Positions 21,895-33,890 of a stretch of DNA of 64,000 bases are shown here, in pieces. The notes under the pieces are model-generated. The model was not told the origin of the DNA. It saw only the letters and a list, made by a program, of their open reading frames with translations, and did not search any database. How positions within the stretch are numbered: the stretch's first letter is position 1; each line of letters starts with the position of its first letter. The DNA comes from Amborella trichopoda. Its lineage: Eukaryota > Streptophyta > Magnoliopsida > Amborellales > Amborellaceae. The stretch lies in NCBI RefSeq assembly GCF_000471905.2, contig NW_006499973.1:3255039-3319038 (forward strand), written 5' to 3'. Both the position numbers and the translations under genes were made by a program.

Positions 21895-24655
21895 TGGTTA
21901 GGTGCCTCGATCTCGCCCTCCAGATGTAGGTGATCTGGTGGCATGTGTCTCAGGTTTCTAGTGAACCTAGGATTTGAGATCGCTCTCTCGGAACCATGTT
22001 CAAGGGTAAGGCAGGTATACCAACAAATGAGAGAGGAATTTAGGTGGGTTCAGGACATACTCCAGCTGGCTCGGGTGGGAGTCCTCTTAGATCACAAAGA
22101 AAGCCCCCCAGCTACTTGGGCTGGTTCGAAATCGCCTCCCTTGATCTGTAATCCCCTTTTTTTTATGCACAACACTTATATGGTTAATTTGTAAGACAAG
22201 TGGGTCAAAGGGACCCACCCTTATCTTAGGGCAATGCACGTTCATATGAGAAGGCGATGAAGTGCTAGGTTAAATGAAAGATAGAAAGGAGTAGAGAGAT
22301 TGACGGAGGGGTGAGACTAGTATGGTGATCAGAAGTTATCGACTCGGAGTGGTAACAAGATGAACATGGTTCAGAGGACCAGTACGGCGACAATACAACT
22401 TGAAATCGAGAGCGATGCGGCGGTGCTAGGCTAAGTCTATTAAGTCAAGTGAGAAGAGAAAGGGGTGAATAGAAGAGGGTGAGACGACAAAGAGAGGAGA
22501 AGTCCGGTCATCAATAGGCATCGCCGTTGGCAGCGTGAGGAGACGACACATCCCTTACAGATGGCCCTGATTCCTGACGAGGCCCACGACGATGGTTTCT
22601 CCTAGGTCATACGGTGATAAGCGTGGGACATAGGGAGAACGATGATGAGAACCATACGGGTGAAGGAAGCTCGCGGATGACAATGGGTGTTGTCAGAACC
22701 TCTCGTGAGTGGCAATAGGTATCGTTGTCTATGTTAGACGCGCAGCAGAGAAAGACCCCTGCAGGCGGCAACAAACTTCGCCGTCTAGGTTCTTCACCGA
22801 GACGTCACAGCTACGTCTGTGGACAGTGATGGGCAGTGCTGTCTATAGACTTAACTGGAAGAAAGAGACAGAGAAATAGAAGGGGAGGGGGACTCGTGCA
22901 TGACGCTGCCATCGCCATGTGCGACCTGTGAGACAAAGGGAGAGGCATGCACAACACTGCCACTGCCATGCACAACCTTTACGAGGAACTCATATGAAGA
23001 AGAGGGATAAGAGAGAGAGAAGAAGAAAAGAAAGAGAAGAGAGAGAAGGTTTACCTCAACCTTAAGGCTACCAGTCTAAAGTTTCTCTCACCTCACTCTC
23101 TCAAGCGTGACACTGCAATGGTAAGAAAGAGACACTTGTATTAATCGAAAACTCTCTCTTGTGTGTGTGTGTGTAAGTATCTGTCTCTTCTTCTTTGCAT
23201 ACAATCTAAAGTTTTATGCTCAGTGTGGAAGGGATGTAATGTTAGATACCCTCCTTTACATCGAAATCATTGGTCGTGCTGTGTTTACTCATCGAACACC
23301 AAAGCAATCAAAAACCCCATGTTGATGGTACGTATATATAAAAGTGTGCCCCAAATATGGGTGGATAATAATTTCTAGCTTAAATTGAATTAAAAGAAAT
23401 TAGAAAATAGGGTGCAAAATGATAAATTTGCCCCTTCCTAACAAGTTTTGGAATTCCAAAATAGTCCCTGTGTTGCTCTAGGACTTGTGTGATCTTGTAT
23501 TGCTGATCCAGCGTCGTTCTAATGCCCAACTAATCGTAAGATAATTATTTTCTTATAAGGCTCGGCATGGCGATCGATTTGATATTAACTTCGAGTCATG
23601 GATCGTGTTTTTGGTGCACGATCATGTGACTTAAAATTTGAATAGATCTTGAAACTTTGGACCAATAGTATGCTTGTTTGTTGATGTTTTTCTATGTTTT
23701 CTTTGTTGAATCACACTGATCATACCACTACAATCACGGGGCACCAACCGCAGCTCGATTCCATGTCTGAACGAAGATTTTGCAAGTTTGGAATTTTGGT
23801 CAGGATCAGGGATTCATGTGATGGAATTTACAGCCTGTTCATCGGCTTCGTGTGCAAAATCTGATCGTTCATCATGTATGGGGTTCACGTCAGAGATGGC
23901 CCAAGACCTTATGCCCGCAATGGAATTGTTCTTGCGTCAATCGGGCTAGCGAGCAGCGTGATTTGGCCACTCAAATGAGGCACGACACTGCTGAATTTCC
24001 TGCTTTTTCTTCACGGATCAGCATTTTCTCTCTAGCTTTTCTTCACGCTTGTATATTGTCCCGAGGCGTGCCACATATCGAATCACTAGTCTTGACTAGA
24101 TGAACTTGCTCACCAAATTTGAGCATTTTCCGACTTAGGACGAGTGAGATATGAGCATCAAAAGGCACTGCTCATGACTGTCCCTTCAATTGTGTGGAGT
24201 TGCAGGGTGGCCGTACGGGAATAGTGTGCGACTCCTTCTGCTTCACTCTTTCGCCTATAACTTCCTCTTGGAACGTCTGTTTGAGTTGAAACTTGACCCT
24301 TAGGGGTTTTCAACCATACCAAATCCAATGTAGCTCTAGTTATAGACGTGGTCCAAGATCAATTTCAGATGCTAAAAATGTAGCTCTAGTTATAGGGGTC
24401 CATTTCAAGATGCAAGAGGTCAATTATGTCGGAACTGTTTCTTAATCTGCACTGTATTAGACATATTAGAATGCGACGAAACTTGAAAGGAGACTTTTGA
24501 GAGACCTCATGAAGATCTTGGGCAGTTTTGGGGCTGTTCTGTTACTATCAAAATTTCCACTACTTGCTAGGCCTTTATTGAGCGAGGGCCCCATGTTGAT
24601 GAAAAATATATTCCAACACTTCTGTGTGGGGATTTTTGCTCGTGAGAGTGAGGAC
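21895..24655 (-). mobile_element. Family T LTR, minus strand, with a little upstream internal sequence
   Basis: The LTR spans 21895-24618 (2.7 kb): on the minus strand it starts TGTTGGAATATATTTTTCATC and ends gaggcacctaaccag. It holds the U3 hairpin (24209-24232), a TATATATA box near 23333-23340, the CT-rich tract near 23000-23060, and a GC-richer repeat part (22500-22900) with 'atcgccgtctgc'-type phrases like those at 56.9-57.5 kb. The short stretch 24619-24655 still resembles the family's 3' block, after which the similarity is lost. Confidence 0.75.
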
Positions 24656-27384
24656 TAAATCCTGAAAATTTTTTCGCACAACATGTACTTATACCAACCG
24701 CATTCTGGTAGAAACCCTATAGAGGGATAGTGTACATGTACATATAGAAGTTCCCCTTACATTATAGTAATATCTACTAGGATTGAGATTCCACTTTTTA
24801 TTAGCCAGCTTTGATAGTAAATTATGAGCCCTTGCCATAACTGTGAGTAATGATAGTGGATACAAAGACTAGAGAAAATTTTCAAGTGGAAATACAAGGC
24901 AAAATTGATACCTTCAACAAGCCACTTACTTAAAACCAAGCTAAGTGAATAAGCAACAGTCATTTAAATAGCAATTACATCCATTTCTAGCCTTGTAAAA
25001 TGACTGTAAATAAAATCAAATACCAACCCCTTATGGGGCAATTACATATAAAGTAAGACTAGCTTATGAATTACAATTTCAAAGCACAAATTACATAAAC
25101 TATGTTCCAAAGCTTAAATACAACATATAACTGCTCCAAACAAAATTCCAAGGAATAAAATCAACTAAATAGGGAACAAGAATTCCAAATTAATATCGAA
25201 AATCCATGTTTCAAACCCTTTGTGTCGAGGCCATGCAATCGGGCCCTATGAGGACTTAATTTTGTCCCTTTGGATTGTGCAAAAGTGGTTCAATCCTACA
25301 AGAATGTTTAATCCAAATAGGAAGAAATTACTAACCTTGAAATAACGTCTTAAGATCACAACACATTGGAATTATCATCCAAAATAGAATACATAAGGTT
25401 TGAATCAGATCAGATCAAAATTGAGAGAGTTATGGCCAAACTACACACAGTGGTCCCTCGGACCACCAAAGCAAACTTGTATAGAACGTTTATGAATCCC
25501 CATAAGTAAAAACGTGATGAAAAACTTCTGGAAATTTAATGACACACTGTGACTATGATATTTGACGGATTTGAAGCAAAGTAATCAAAAGATACTATGT
25601 ATGATGATGGATACTCATGCATATGGGCTATAACTCATGCAGGACCACACTATGAATAAGAATGTTGGAAAAGATGATCAAGTGAGGAATCTAAGATCAA
25701 TAAAACTTGTGTAAATTCAAAACTCCAGCAACTATAGATGCTAAGAACACGAACTTAAGATAGAAAAAATGTTCACTGGAGTTTATCTTGATGAATGCAT
25801 ACCATAGACTCAAACATAAGAAATGAAGACTACCATCAAGATCACCAAATTCATCAATGGAACTCTAAAAGCTTTTGTGAAAAACATAAGGTCTCTCTCT
25901 CTTCAATTTTCTCTCACAAAGATCTAGAAAATTTGTTCAAGTGTTGAGTTAGCTATGATGTGCTTTTATAATATGGGTGTAACAATGGATTAAATCAACA
26001 CCCTTTGCACTAATCCAAAAGCACGTATGAGGCTAATGTACCTAGCCACCCATCCCCATCCAATCACTAGGATGAAGGTATGAGATTTCATACCATTATC
26101 ACTCACACTAACTCTAAGTTATGCCACTTTACCATTTTGTTCTTGACCCATATTTTTATTCCAATTGTATCTAATATACCCTTACAAAAACACCCTTAGT
26201 TTTTAAATAATGTATTAGAGTAGAGAACTAACAAGGGTAATGGGAAAAGAAGTAATTGGCAAAGCTCACACATGTGAAAAGATTCTACTTTATCAAAGCC
26301 AATCACATTATAGATCTAAAATTTTAAACTAATCAATTCAAAGATAATGTCCCTTCACACGTGTGTGCAGGTATCTTTCGACTCAAATTTGAAAATCCAT
26401 TTTCTCTTTAATATTATTAAATAAATCAATTAAAATTCACACATGCCATGCATAGCCCATGTGTGAGTTAATTAAAACATGTGATAAGAATTGGCCCTTA
26501 AGTTATAACACTATATAACAAGACACCATAACACAAAACCTTATAAAACAAACAACCAAATGCCAAATGCCCCCTGGCCTAGGGATCAGTGCCCAACTGG
26601 GCATTAATCCTAGGGTGGGGCATTGGGTGTCACGTGACATCCCTATGGCCACTAAGATGCCACATGGCACTTTCTGGTCAGGACTAAAGTGTAATTTGAG
26701 TCAAACAATTTGAAAAACCTCATTTTTTAGCAAATAAAAAATCTAAAACTAATCACAATAAATATTTAAAGTATTTGTGAGCAATTACTATGTTTTTCTA
26801 ATTACTATAAAATCGAAAAAAAGGCATAGTTTGATCTCAAGCTTATAACTGTAGGTATCGCAATACTCCATTGGGCTAGACTCGAAGGATGTTCCGCTGA
26901 GTCTCAGACCAACCAAATGTATGTTCCACAGTCTAAAGTAGAAAGACATAATTGGTCATATCAAAGTTGCTGAGCAAGAACTTCCGATCAGCCGGCTTTC
27001 AATGGATTACAAGTATACCCCTGTGGGACATAATCTAACTCCATTATAGGGGTCCTCTCAAAACACATGTGTACTGGCTCTTCTAAACTCAGATAATGCA
27101 TTTGGAATAGTGGCTTCCCTTACGAAATGAAAATACACATTCCATAGAATGGTCTCATGTCAAGATACAAACTTATGTCCCATAAGTCTTGACTATTCCA
27201 TACAAGGTGAGTACTCAATAAATACCCAAGTTCTATTTTTCTAGTTTGGATTCTCCAAGCTCTAGCTAATCTTAGCTAAACATGAGGCTAACCTATAAAA
27301 TCCTGACTAAGAGGTAGCCCTCACACCTTCTTGAGAAATTTCTTTCTCAACACGTGAACTCTCGATCCCTCATGCGTACTTGGG
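24656..27384. other. Unassigned AT-rich 2.7 kb
   Basis: No open frame, repeat family or RNA gene is recognised. On the minus strand there is a TATAAAAG box at 25963-25970 followed by a CT/GA-rich leader-like stretch (25880-25930), as in LTR promoters. This could be part of an unrecognised LTR or simply flanking DNA. It lies between family T remains on the left and the copia 3' LTR on the right. A phrase near 26560-26640 (ctggcctagggatc, ctagggtggggcattggg) is a small GC-rich inverted-looking patch. Confidence 0.4.
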
Positions 27385-27774
27385 GTAAACGTATGGCCTA
27401 CTTTTTCACACATGCATTCTCTCTCTAGAAAGCATCTTTATTCAGAGAGAATAAAACCCCAAAGACCAGCATATCAAACCAATCTCAACTTTCCTAACTT
27501 TATCAAAAAAGAATTTTATCTCTATCCATGTTGACTCAAAGTGTCATCCTAATCTAAGTAAGACTTACCTATAAACTTAGATAATAAACAATAGGCTCTA
27601 CCCAAATAAATAGGAAACCTAGACAGATCACGTTTGGGTAAAATCTTTATACCCCTATCTCTTACCAATATAGAGACATCCAAAAATATTTGTTTCCTAA
27701 AATTTAGGATTCACATCCCAACAAACTATGGAATCTTAACTGAGACTTATCTTTTAATACAAGACAAATCAACA
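27385..27774 (-). repeat. Copia 3' LTR (partial)
   Basis: On the minus strand it starts TGTTGATTTGTCTTGT at 27774 and matches the LTR piece at 58470-58860 over its whole length. Both share 'taataaacaatag', 'aaataaataggaaacctag' and 'agagagaataaa' on the plus strand. Similarity stops near 27385. The two LTR copies differ at roughly one base in ten by eye. Confidence 0.8.
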
Positions 27775-27791
27775 AATCTCCACCTTGGCTT
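27775..27791 (-). other. Copia polypurine tract
   Basis: The minus strand reads gccaaggtggagatt directly before the LTR start TGTTG. This is the usual plus-strand priming site position. Confidence 0.65.
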
Positions 27792-27868
27792 GAATTCAAA
27801 AAAATATATTTCATTAACCGTCTTTCCCACATGCGCCCTCATAGGCGCTTACCTTGATAATACATTAG

Positions 27869-28400
27869 TCAAGTCCAAACATCGCTAGAACTCTGTAATG
27901 GAACCGACTTTGTCAACATATCTGCAACATTCTTCTTAGTGTCAATTTTTTGTAATAAGATATCATCTTCAACTATGATCTCACGAATAAAATGGTGTCT
28001 GACATTAATATCCTTCATCCTTGTATGACATACCTGGTTCTTCGCCAAATGTATTGCACTCTGACTATCGTAATAAATAATAGTCCCATCCTGTTGTAAG
28101 CCCAAATGGCTTACAAGCCCTCTTAGCTAAATGACTTCTTTCACTACCTCGGTAACAACCATGTATTCTGCTTTAGTCGTGGATTAGGCAACAATAGTTT
28201 GTATCGTCAACCTCCAACTGATTGGAGCTCCTTCAAGTGTAAACACATAACCTGTAGTAGATCTCTTACAGTCTAAATCACCTACAAATTCAGCATCAAC
28301 ATAACCAACAACCATGCCACCAAGCTTGTTATCTCTATCAAACATCAGACCCACCTCTGATATACCCTTTAGGTAATGCAAAATCTATTTTATAGCATGT
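27869..28400 (-). pseudogene. Copia RNase H remains
   Basis: Pieces of the copia RNase H domain. GYVDAEFVGDLDCKRSTTGY and GAPISW are seen near 28300-28200, and YYDSQSAIHLAKNQVCHTR with IDVRHHFIRE-like continuation near 28080-27960. It ends with the VADMLTKS phrase typical of copia C-termini. It is broken and part of the 27385-31947 element. Confidence 0.8.
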
Positions 28401-28499
28401 CAGTGCTCCTTTCCTGGATTACCCATTTACTTGCTACAACACTAACGATATGTGAAATATTTAGACGATTGCAAACCATTGCATACATAAGGCTTCCAA

Positions 28500-29400
28500 T
28501 TCCACTCGCATAGGGAACACGTGAGATGTATCCCTATTTAGCATCTGAACTAGGAGAAAATGTTGTCGACAATTTAAAATGTGTAGCAATAGGTGTACCA
28601 ACGGGCTTTGAATTTTTCATCCTGAATCTAACAAGGACCTTTTCAATGTACTCTTTCTGAGATAGCCAGAATTTACCCAACTTTCCATCTCTTTGAATCT
28701 CCATACCCAATTTTTTTTTGGTTGAACCTAAATATTTCATTTCAAATTCTCTAGTAAGTTGAGTCTTCAATTTACTGATTTCTAAAGATTCGTCATAGTA
28801 ATAAGCATATCATCGACATAAAGTAATATATAGATGAATGAACCATCAGTAAATTTAATAAATAGACACAATTGTCATACTTACTTTTGACATATCCGTG
28901 TCCAATCATGAATATATCAAAACGTTTGTACCACTGCCTAGGAGACTGCTTTAGGCTGTACAACAACTTCTTTAACTTGCAGACATGGTTCTCTTTTCCT
29001 TTAACAATAAACCCTTATGGCTAAGTCATATAAATATGTTCTTCTAACTCTCCATGAAGGAATGCAGTCTTGATATTAAGTTGCTCTAACTCCAAATCAA
29101 ATAATGCAACTATGGCTAGTAAACCGAATAGAAGTGTATTTCACAACTGCAGAAAAAAACTCATTATAATCAATGCATTATTTCTGCGTATAGCTTTTTG
29201 CAACCAAACGTGCCTTAAATCGATCACCACTAGTCTCAAGTGAACCATCTTTCTTCATATAAACCCATTTACAACCAATGGCTCCCTTACCTCTAAGAAA
29301 CTTCACGAGAACCCAAGTACGATTCTTCTGAAGAGATTTCATTTCTTCATCTATGGCTTCACTCCACTTATTACTGTCGCTATCCAGTGTAGCTTCCTGA
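28500..29400 (-). pseudogene. Copia reverse transcriptase remains
   Basis: The RT lead-in (WSEAIDEEMKSLQKNRTWVL, GCKWVYMKKDG, FKARLVAK) lies at 29370-29180. The catalytic YVDDML region is near 28820, and the thumb part (FEMKYLG, GMEIQRD, LSQKEYIEKVLVRF) at 28750-28590. The order and spacing are as expected for copia RT. Broken in several places. Confidence 0.8.
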
Positions 29401-29699
29401 AAAGTCGATGGCTCTTGGCTTGTAGTAGCCAAGGCATAAGCCACTATGTCCTCAAAACTGTACCGTACAACTGGCTTTTTTAATCTCTTTCCCTTTCTAA
29501 ATTGAGGCTCTTCCTCAAGTGGAGTAGATTCAATGACCTCCTCATGGTCAACATCTTCCTCCACTCTCTCACAGGGAATTTTTGGCACATAATTTGGAGT
29601 ATTTTTTAGGGTTGTCAACTCCACCTCAAATGCATCACTACTACTGCAAGTTTCCTTTTCTGCACCATTCTGAATGTACTTTAACAGGGCAGATTCATC

Positions 29700-30610
29700 A
29701 AACTTAACATCACAACTGATAAGAAACTTAGGTGACTTAGGATCTGAGTACCACGTTCTATAACATTTAATCCCATTCGCATAACCAAGGAAAATACACT
29801 TCCTTGACCTTGGACTCAACTTATCGTCCTTTACATGGATATAAGTATGACAACAAGAAATTATTAAATGAGAATAAACAGTAGGTTTACTAGACCATAT
29901 ATCTTGTGGTGTTTTGTAATTTATTGTTGTAGATGGTGACCTATTGACGAGGTAGCAAGCCGTATTGACCGCCTCAGCCCAAAAATCCTTTGACAAACGA
30001 GCATTACTCAGCATGCTATGGGTCTTCTCTAGAAGTGTCAAATTCATGTGCTCAACAACTCCATTATGTTGCGGCTTCTTCGAAGTGGTGTAGTTAAGAA
30101 CAATTCTTTCACTCTTGCAAAAATTCACTAACTCCGCTGAAGTGTACTCTCCACCATTAGTCCTCAAGCACTTGACATTCTTTCCAGTCTGTCTTTCGAC
30201 CATTGCTTTCCACTGCTTGAATGTATTAAATACGTTTGCCTTTTTCTTCAATGTGTAAATCCGCACTTTCTTTGAGAAATCAGTTATAAAGGAAACAAAG
30301 TATAAAGATCTTCCTTATGAGACATCGATGTAGGCCCCAAACATTTGAATGAATATAGTCAAGAATACCTTTTGTGGTATGTTCTGACATGCGAAACTAC
30401 ACCCTACACTGCTTAACATAAACACATTGCTCACAGAAGTCCAACTTGTACTTCTTTATGTCATTGATCATTTTGAGTTTGTTAAGTTCCGCCAAACTTC
30501 TCTCACCCATCTGGCCTAATCGCATATGCCACAACTGATTCAAGTCAGAATCACCATCATTAGATACATAAATTGTTGCTCTATCTGTGATAGTATTCCC
30601 AAGTAGCATA
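29700..30610 (-). pseudogene. Copia integrase remains
   Basis: The pre-integrase zinc region (LWHMRLGQMGERSLAEL, FCEQCVYVKQ) is at 30540-30400. The catalytic core is near 30260-29880: LRTNGGEYTSAELVNFC, then HNGVVEHMNLTLLEKTHSML with the E of the DDE set, and ARLSKDFWAEAVNTACYLVN. The C-terminal GYANGIKCYRTW follows at about 29770. The longest unbroken stretch in the window (362 codons, 30266-29178) spans integrase into RT. Confidence 0.85.
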
Positions 30611-30710
30611 TATTAATTCGTTATCATCTTCTTGCCTTTCATCACAACCAGAGCACCCTTTATAATCTTTAGAACTCCACCTTTTCCAACAAATTTGCAG
30701 TCATTGAAGT

Positions 30711-31760
30711 TTACGATACCCAGAAAAATAAGATTTTCTTCAAATCTGGATCATGTTTAACATTAATTAAGGTTTTGACAACTTCATCATACATCTTGAT
30801 AGCAATTGTCCCAACACCAATGGTCTCGCAAGCCGCATCATTTCCCATCAAAACTGTTTCACTATCAATGCTCTTATATGCGATGAACCAATGATGGTGA
30901 CGACACGTATGATAAGAACATCGTGAATCAAGAACCCATGAGTCTTTAGAGTTGTCACAATTTGTCGAGATCGACAACACATTATCTGGTCCATTTACTG
31001 AGCTTCCATCAACCATATTGACTGCATCAGAAGCTCTTCTTTCTTTCTCTTTGAGTTTCCAACAATCATTCTTTACATGTCTTTTTTTTTTACGGTAATT
31101 ACAATAAATATTACTTCTTCTTGATCTGGTTATGGATCTAGACCAACCCTGTTTTTCATGTCTCTTTCCACTTTTCTCAACAGATCTCACTTTAGCCATT
31201 AAACTATCTGCATGTGGCTAAGCATTATCATGTTTCTTCATCAAATCATTATTAGAGAGAAGAGTCAAAGTCACATCCTCCATCTCTATGATATCTTTTT
31301 CATAAAGCAATGTTGTGACTAGATGCTCATACGAATGAGGGACAGAGGATAATAAAATTCAATAATTCACAAATAATTTTATTAAAGTAATTAATGTGTT
31401 CATGGATATATGTACATTCATTCATCCTCAAGGTGTATAATTTTTGCTTAAAAAACAATCGATTTGTGAGGAACTTCGTCACTCTCATGCTTCGACCAAA
31501 GACTTGATGCTGAATCCTCATTGAAGATATTAAATAGCACTTCATTCGATAAAAACAATAGAATAGTGCGGATAGCCCTCAGATCTAAGTCTTCACAGTC
31601 CTCATCAGACATGGATTCTAGTTTCATTGACTTTCCTGTCAGAACTTTATGTAAACCATGTTGCACTAGCAAATTCTGAACATTGTTTGCCAAATTCCAA
31701 AATTATTTTTGCCATCAAATTTCTCCACTTTGAATTTTGCATTCGAAACTTTTACCGCCA
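30711..31760 (-). pseudogene. Copia gag and protease remains
   Basis: UBN2-type gag occupies 31760-31330 (LSNEVLFNIF, LYTLRMNECTYIHEHINYFN). A zinc-knuckle region (KKRHVKNDCWKLKEKE) is near 31100-31060. The protease start (DSWVLDSRCSYH) is near 30950, with the strand VLMGNDAACETIGVGTI after it. Gag packages the RNA and the protease cuts the polyprotein. Broken. Confidence 0.75.
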
Positions 31761-31780
31761 TATCGACAACCCCAAACCAA

Positions 31781-31792
31781 GCTCTAATACCA
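31781..31792 (-). other. Copia primer-binding site (initiator Met tRNA)
   Basis: The minus strand reads TGGTATTAGAGC, matching the initiator-Met complement TGGTATCAGAGC at 11 of 12 bases. It lies two bases inside the LTR end near 31795. Confidence 0.8.
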
Positions 31793-31794
31793 CT

Positions 31795-31947
31795 TGTTGT
31801 GAGCTGAAGCTCTAAACCCTATAGGTTGATTTTTGGCAAAAAAATTACATGTTAAAAAAGCAAGCAACGTGCAACAAGCAACAAATTTAAAGTAGAAAAT
31901 AATTAACATAAAAAGAACACCAGGAATTACGTGGTTTGTTATAGATG
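31795..31947 (-). repeat. Copia 5' LTR, inner part
   Basis: The last ~153 bases of the copia 5' LTR. It carries the plant-copia U5 phrase ending ccacgtaattcctggtgttc (minus strand). The other half of that phrase (cacccgtggatgcag) lies at about 58253-58268, on the far side of the family T element. Confidence 0.85.
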
Positions 31948-33256
31948 TGTTCTGGAAGAAAACTTTCATCACCATGGGTCCCCGATGCGGAATAAAGGGA
32001 GAAGCCGGTCAATAAAGCCTAACATACAGTGGAAATTTCGACATTCTCGGAATGGCCCTAGAACTGGTCAAGATCTTCATAAGTACTTCAAAAGGACACC
32101 TGTTAAGTTTTGTTGCAATCCAACATGTCTAAGGCAGTGCAGACCAAGAAACAATTTCGATAGAATCAGCCTCTAGCACCCTAAAATGGACCAATAAATA
32201 GAGCTATATTTTTGGTACGTCGAATTGCTATGGAGACCAGCGCCATTAGATCTGGCACGGTTGAAAACCCCCAGGGGTCAAATTTCAGCTTAAACAGACA
32301 CTCGAAGAAGAAGTTATAGGTAAAAGATCGAGATAGGAGGAGCCACACACTATTCCCGTACGGCTACCCTGCAACTAAACTCCATTACATGGGCATCATG
32401 AATAGTGAATTTTGATGCTCATATCTTACTCATCTCGAGTTGGATCGTGCTCAAATTTTGTGAGCATGTTCGTCTCATCAAGACGAGCGTTTCAATATGT
32501 GGCACGTCTAGTGACGATGCCCGAGAGCGAAGAAAAGCTAAAGAGAAATTGCTAATCTGTGAAGAAAGTTGCAGGAAAATCATCATCATCATGCCTTACT
32601 CGAGCGACCAAATCATGGCGCTCGCGAACCCGATCGACGTGAAACTAGTTCCATCACATGCGTAAGGTCTAAGGCTATCTCTGGCCTGCACCCCTTACAT
32701 AATGAACAGTCGAAATTTGTATATGAAGCCAACAAAGTGACTGTAAATTTTGGTGCCAGAATTCCAGATTCCGGTCAAAACTCAAAAGTTGTGAAATCCT
32801 CGTCCGGACACGGAATCGAGTTGCATTTGTTGCCATGCAATCATGAAGGAATTCTCAGTGTGATCCAGTGAAGAAATTATGGAAAAAAATCAAGAAACAA
32901 ACACACTATCGATACAAAGTTTGCAAGATTCATTCAAATATGAAGTCACATGATTGTGGCCTAAAAACACGATCCATGGCCCGAAGTTGGTATCAAATTG
33001 ATCGTCAAGCCGAGCCCTATAAGAAAACAACCATCTTTCGATTAAACGGGCATCAGAACAACCTCGGATCATCCATGAAAGATCACACAAGTTCTAGGGC
33101 AGTAGCATGGACTGTCTTGAAATTCAACAATTTGTTAGAAAGGGGCAAATCAGTCATTTTACACCCTATTTTCTAATTTCTTTTAATTCAGTTAAATCTT
33201 AATTTGTAGCAATTAGGTTTAATTTTGATCAATCCACCCATGTTTGTGCACAACTC

Positions 33257-33262
33257 TATATA
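33257..33262 (+). promoter_or_regulatory. Family T LTR TATA box
   Basis: TATATA in 'caactctatataccacgtac', about 55 bases before the aataaaattt signal. The same phrase is in the 3' LTR at 56508. Capping near 'ccattgtacgcag' is likely but unproven. Confidence 0.55.
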
Positions 33263-33406
33263 CCACGTACTACCATTGTACGCAGACTCTTTGTAAAAGA
33301 TAATTTTTGCTTAATAAAATTTCCATTCCTTCTTATTGTTGGGTCACATTTGGAGAGTGAGAGGAATACTTGAGAAACTTTCAGATTGGTACCCTTAGCG
33401 TCAAGG

Positions 33407-33411
33407 TAAAT
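33407..33411. repeat. Target-site duplication of the Tekay-type element (left)
   Basis: TAAAT, repeated at 43168-43172. An uninterrupted sister sequence at 56656-56670 (ctcaaggtaaatctttctctc) shows the pre-insertion state. Confidence 0.9.
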
Positions 33412-33479
33412 TGTGACGACCCAAACTTTTTCCCGATCAGTTAGATGGCATGTCAGGATAGGGAGGCTGAAGAAGAGGC

Positions 33480-33890
33480 CAGTGTCGGTTGGAAGAGCCA
33501 GTGTCGAGTGAGTTGGAGAAGAGACCAGCGCTGGTTGGAAGATCTAACGCTAGGTGAGTTGGAGAAGAGGTCAGCACCAGTTGGAAGAGCCAGCGTCGGG
33601 TGAGTTGGAGAAGAGGTCAGCGTCGGTTGGAAGAGCTAGCGCCGGTTGTGTTGAAGAAGAGACTAGTGCCGGTTGGGAGAGCCAGCATCGGGTGAGTTGG
33701 GGAAGAGGCCAGCACCAGTTGGAAGAGCCAGCGTTGAGTGGATTTGTGTGAAGAGGCCAGTGCGATTGGAAGAGACCAATGCCGGGTAAGTTGGAGAAGA
33801 GGCCAGCGTTGGTTGGAAGGGCCAGCACCAAGAGAGTTGGAGAAGAGGCCAGCACCGGTTGGAAGAGGCTAGCGCCGGGATTTGTGTGTA
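33480..33890. repeat. 46-bp minisatellite in Tekay-type LTR (left)
   Basis: Unit ggttggaagagccagcg followed by ccgggtgagttggagaagaggccagcg. Starts at 33487, 33533 and 33579 give a period of 46. About nine units, diverged. The right LTR has the same array at 41330-41725. Open frames on both strands here are repeat by-products. Confidence 0.85.

Larger units (their letters stand above)
27385..31947 (-). mobile_element. Ty1/copia element, Tork-like (main part)
   Basis: Minus-strand Ty1/copia element. From right to left it holds the inner end of the 5' LTR, primer site, gag, protease, integrase, reverse transcriptase, RNase H, polypurine tract and 3' LTR. The domain order (integrase before RT) and the initiator-Met primer are copia hallmarks. 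Phrases such as FLGYANGIKCYR and KCWVYMKK-type RT lead-ins fit the Tork lineage. The outer part of the 5' LTR lies at 58249-58860, because a family T element inserted into it. The coding region is broken, by my estimate ten or more times, and the 3' LTR is partial. It is the oldest layer of the nest. Confidence 0.85.
31948..33411 (+). repeat. Family T 5' LTR, first part
   Basis: Starts TGTTCTGGAAGAAAAC inside the copia LTR. It carries the U3 hairpin (32342-32364), a TATA box at 33257-33262 (ctctatataccacg) and an aataaaattcc-type signal near 33315. It ends at the TAAAT target of the Tekay-type element and continues at 43168. Confidence 0.85.

Noticed and set aside
25920-25990. Promoter of a host gene on the minus strand
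   Set aside because: A TATA-like box is present, but no open frame or splice-like structure follows within 1.3 kb. Kept only as a note on an unassigned block.
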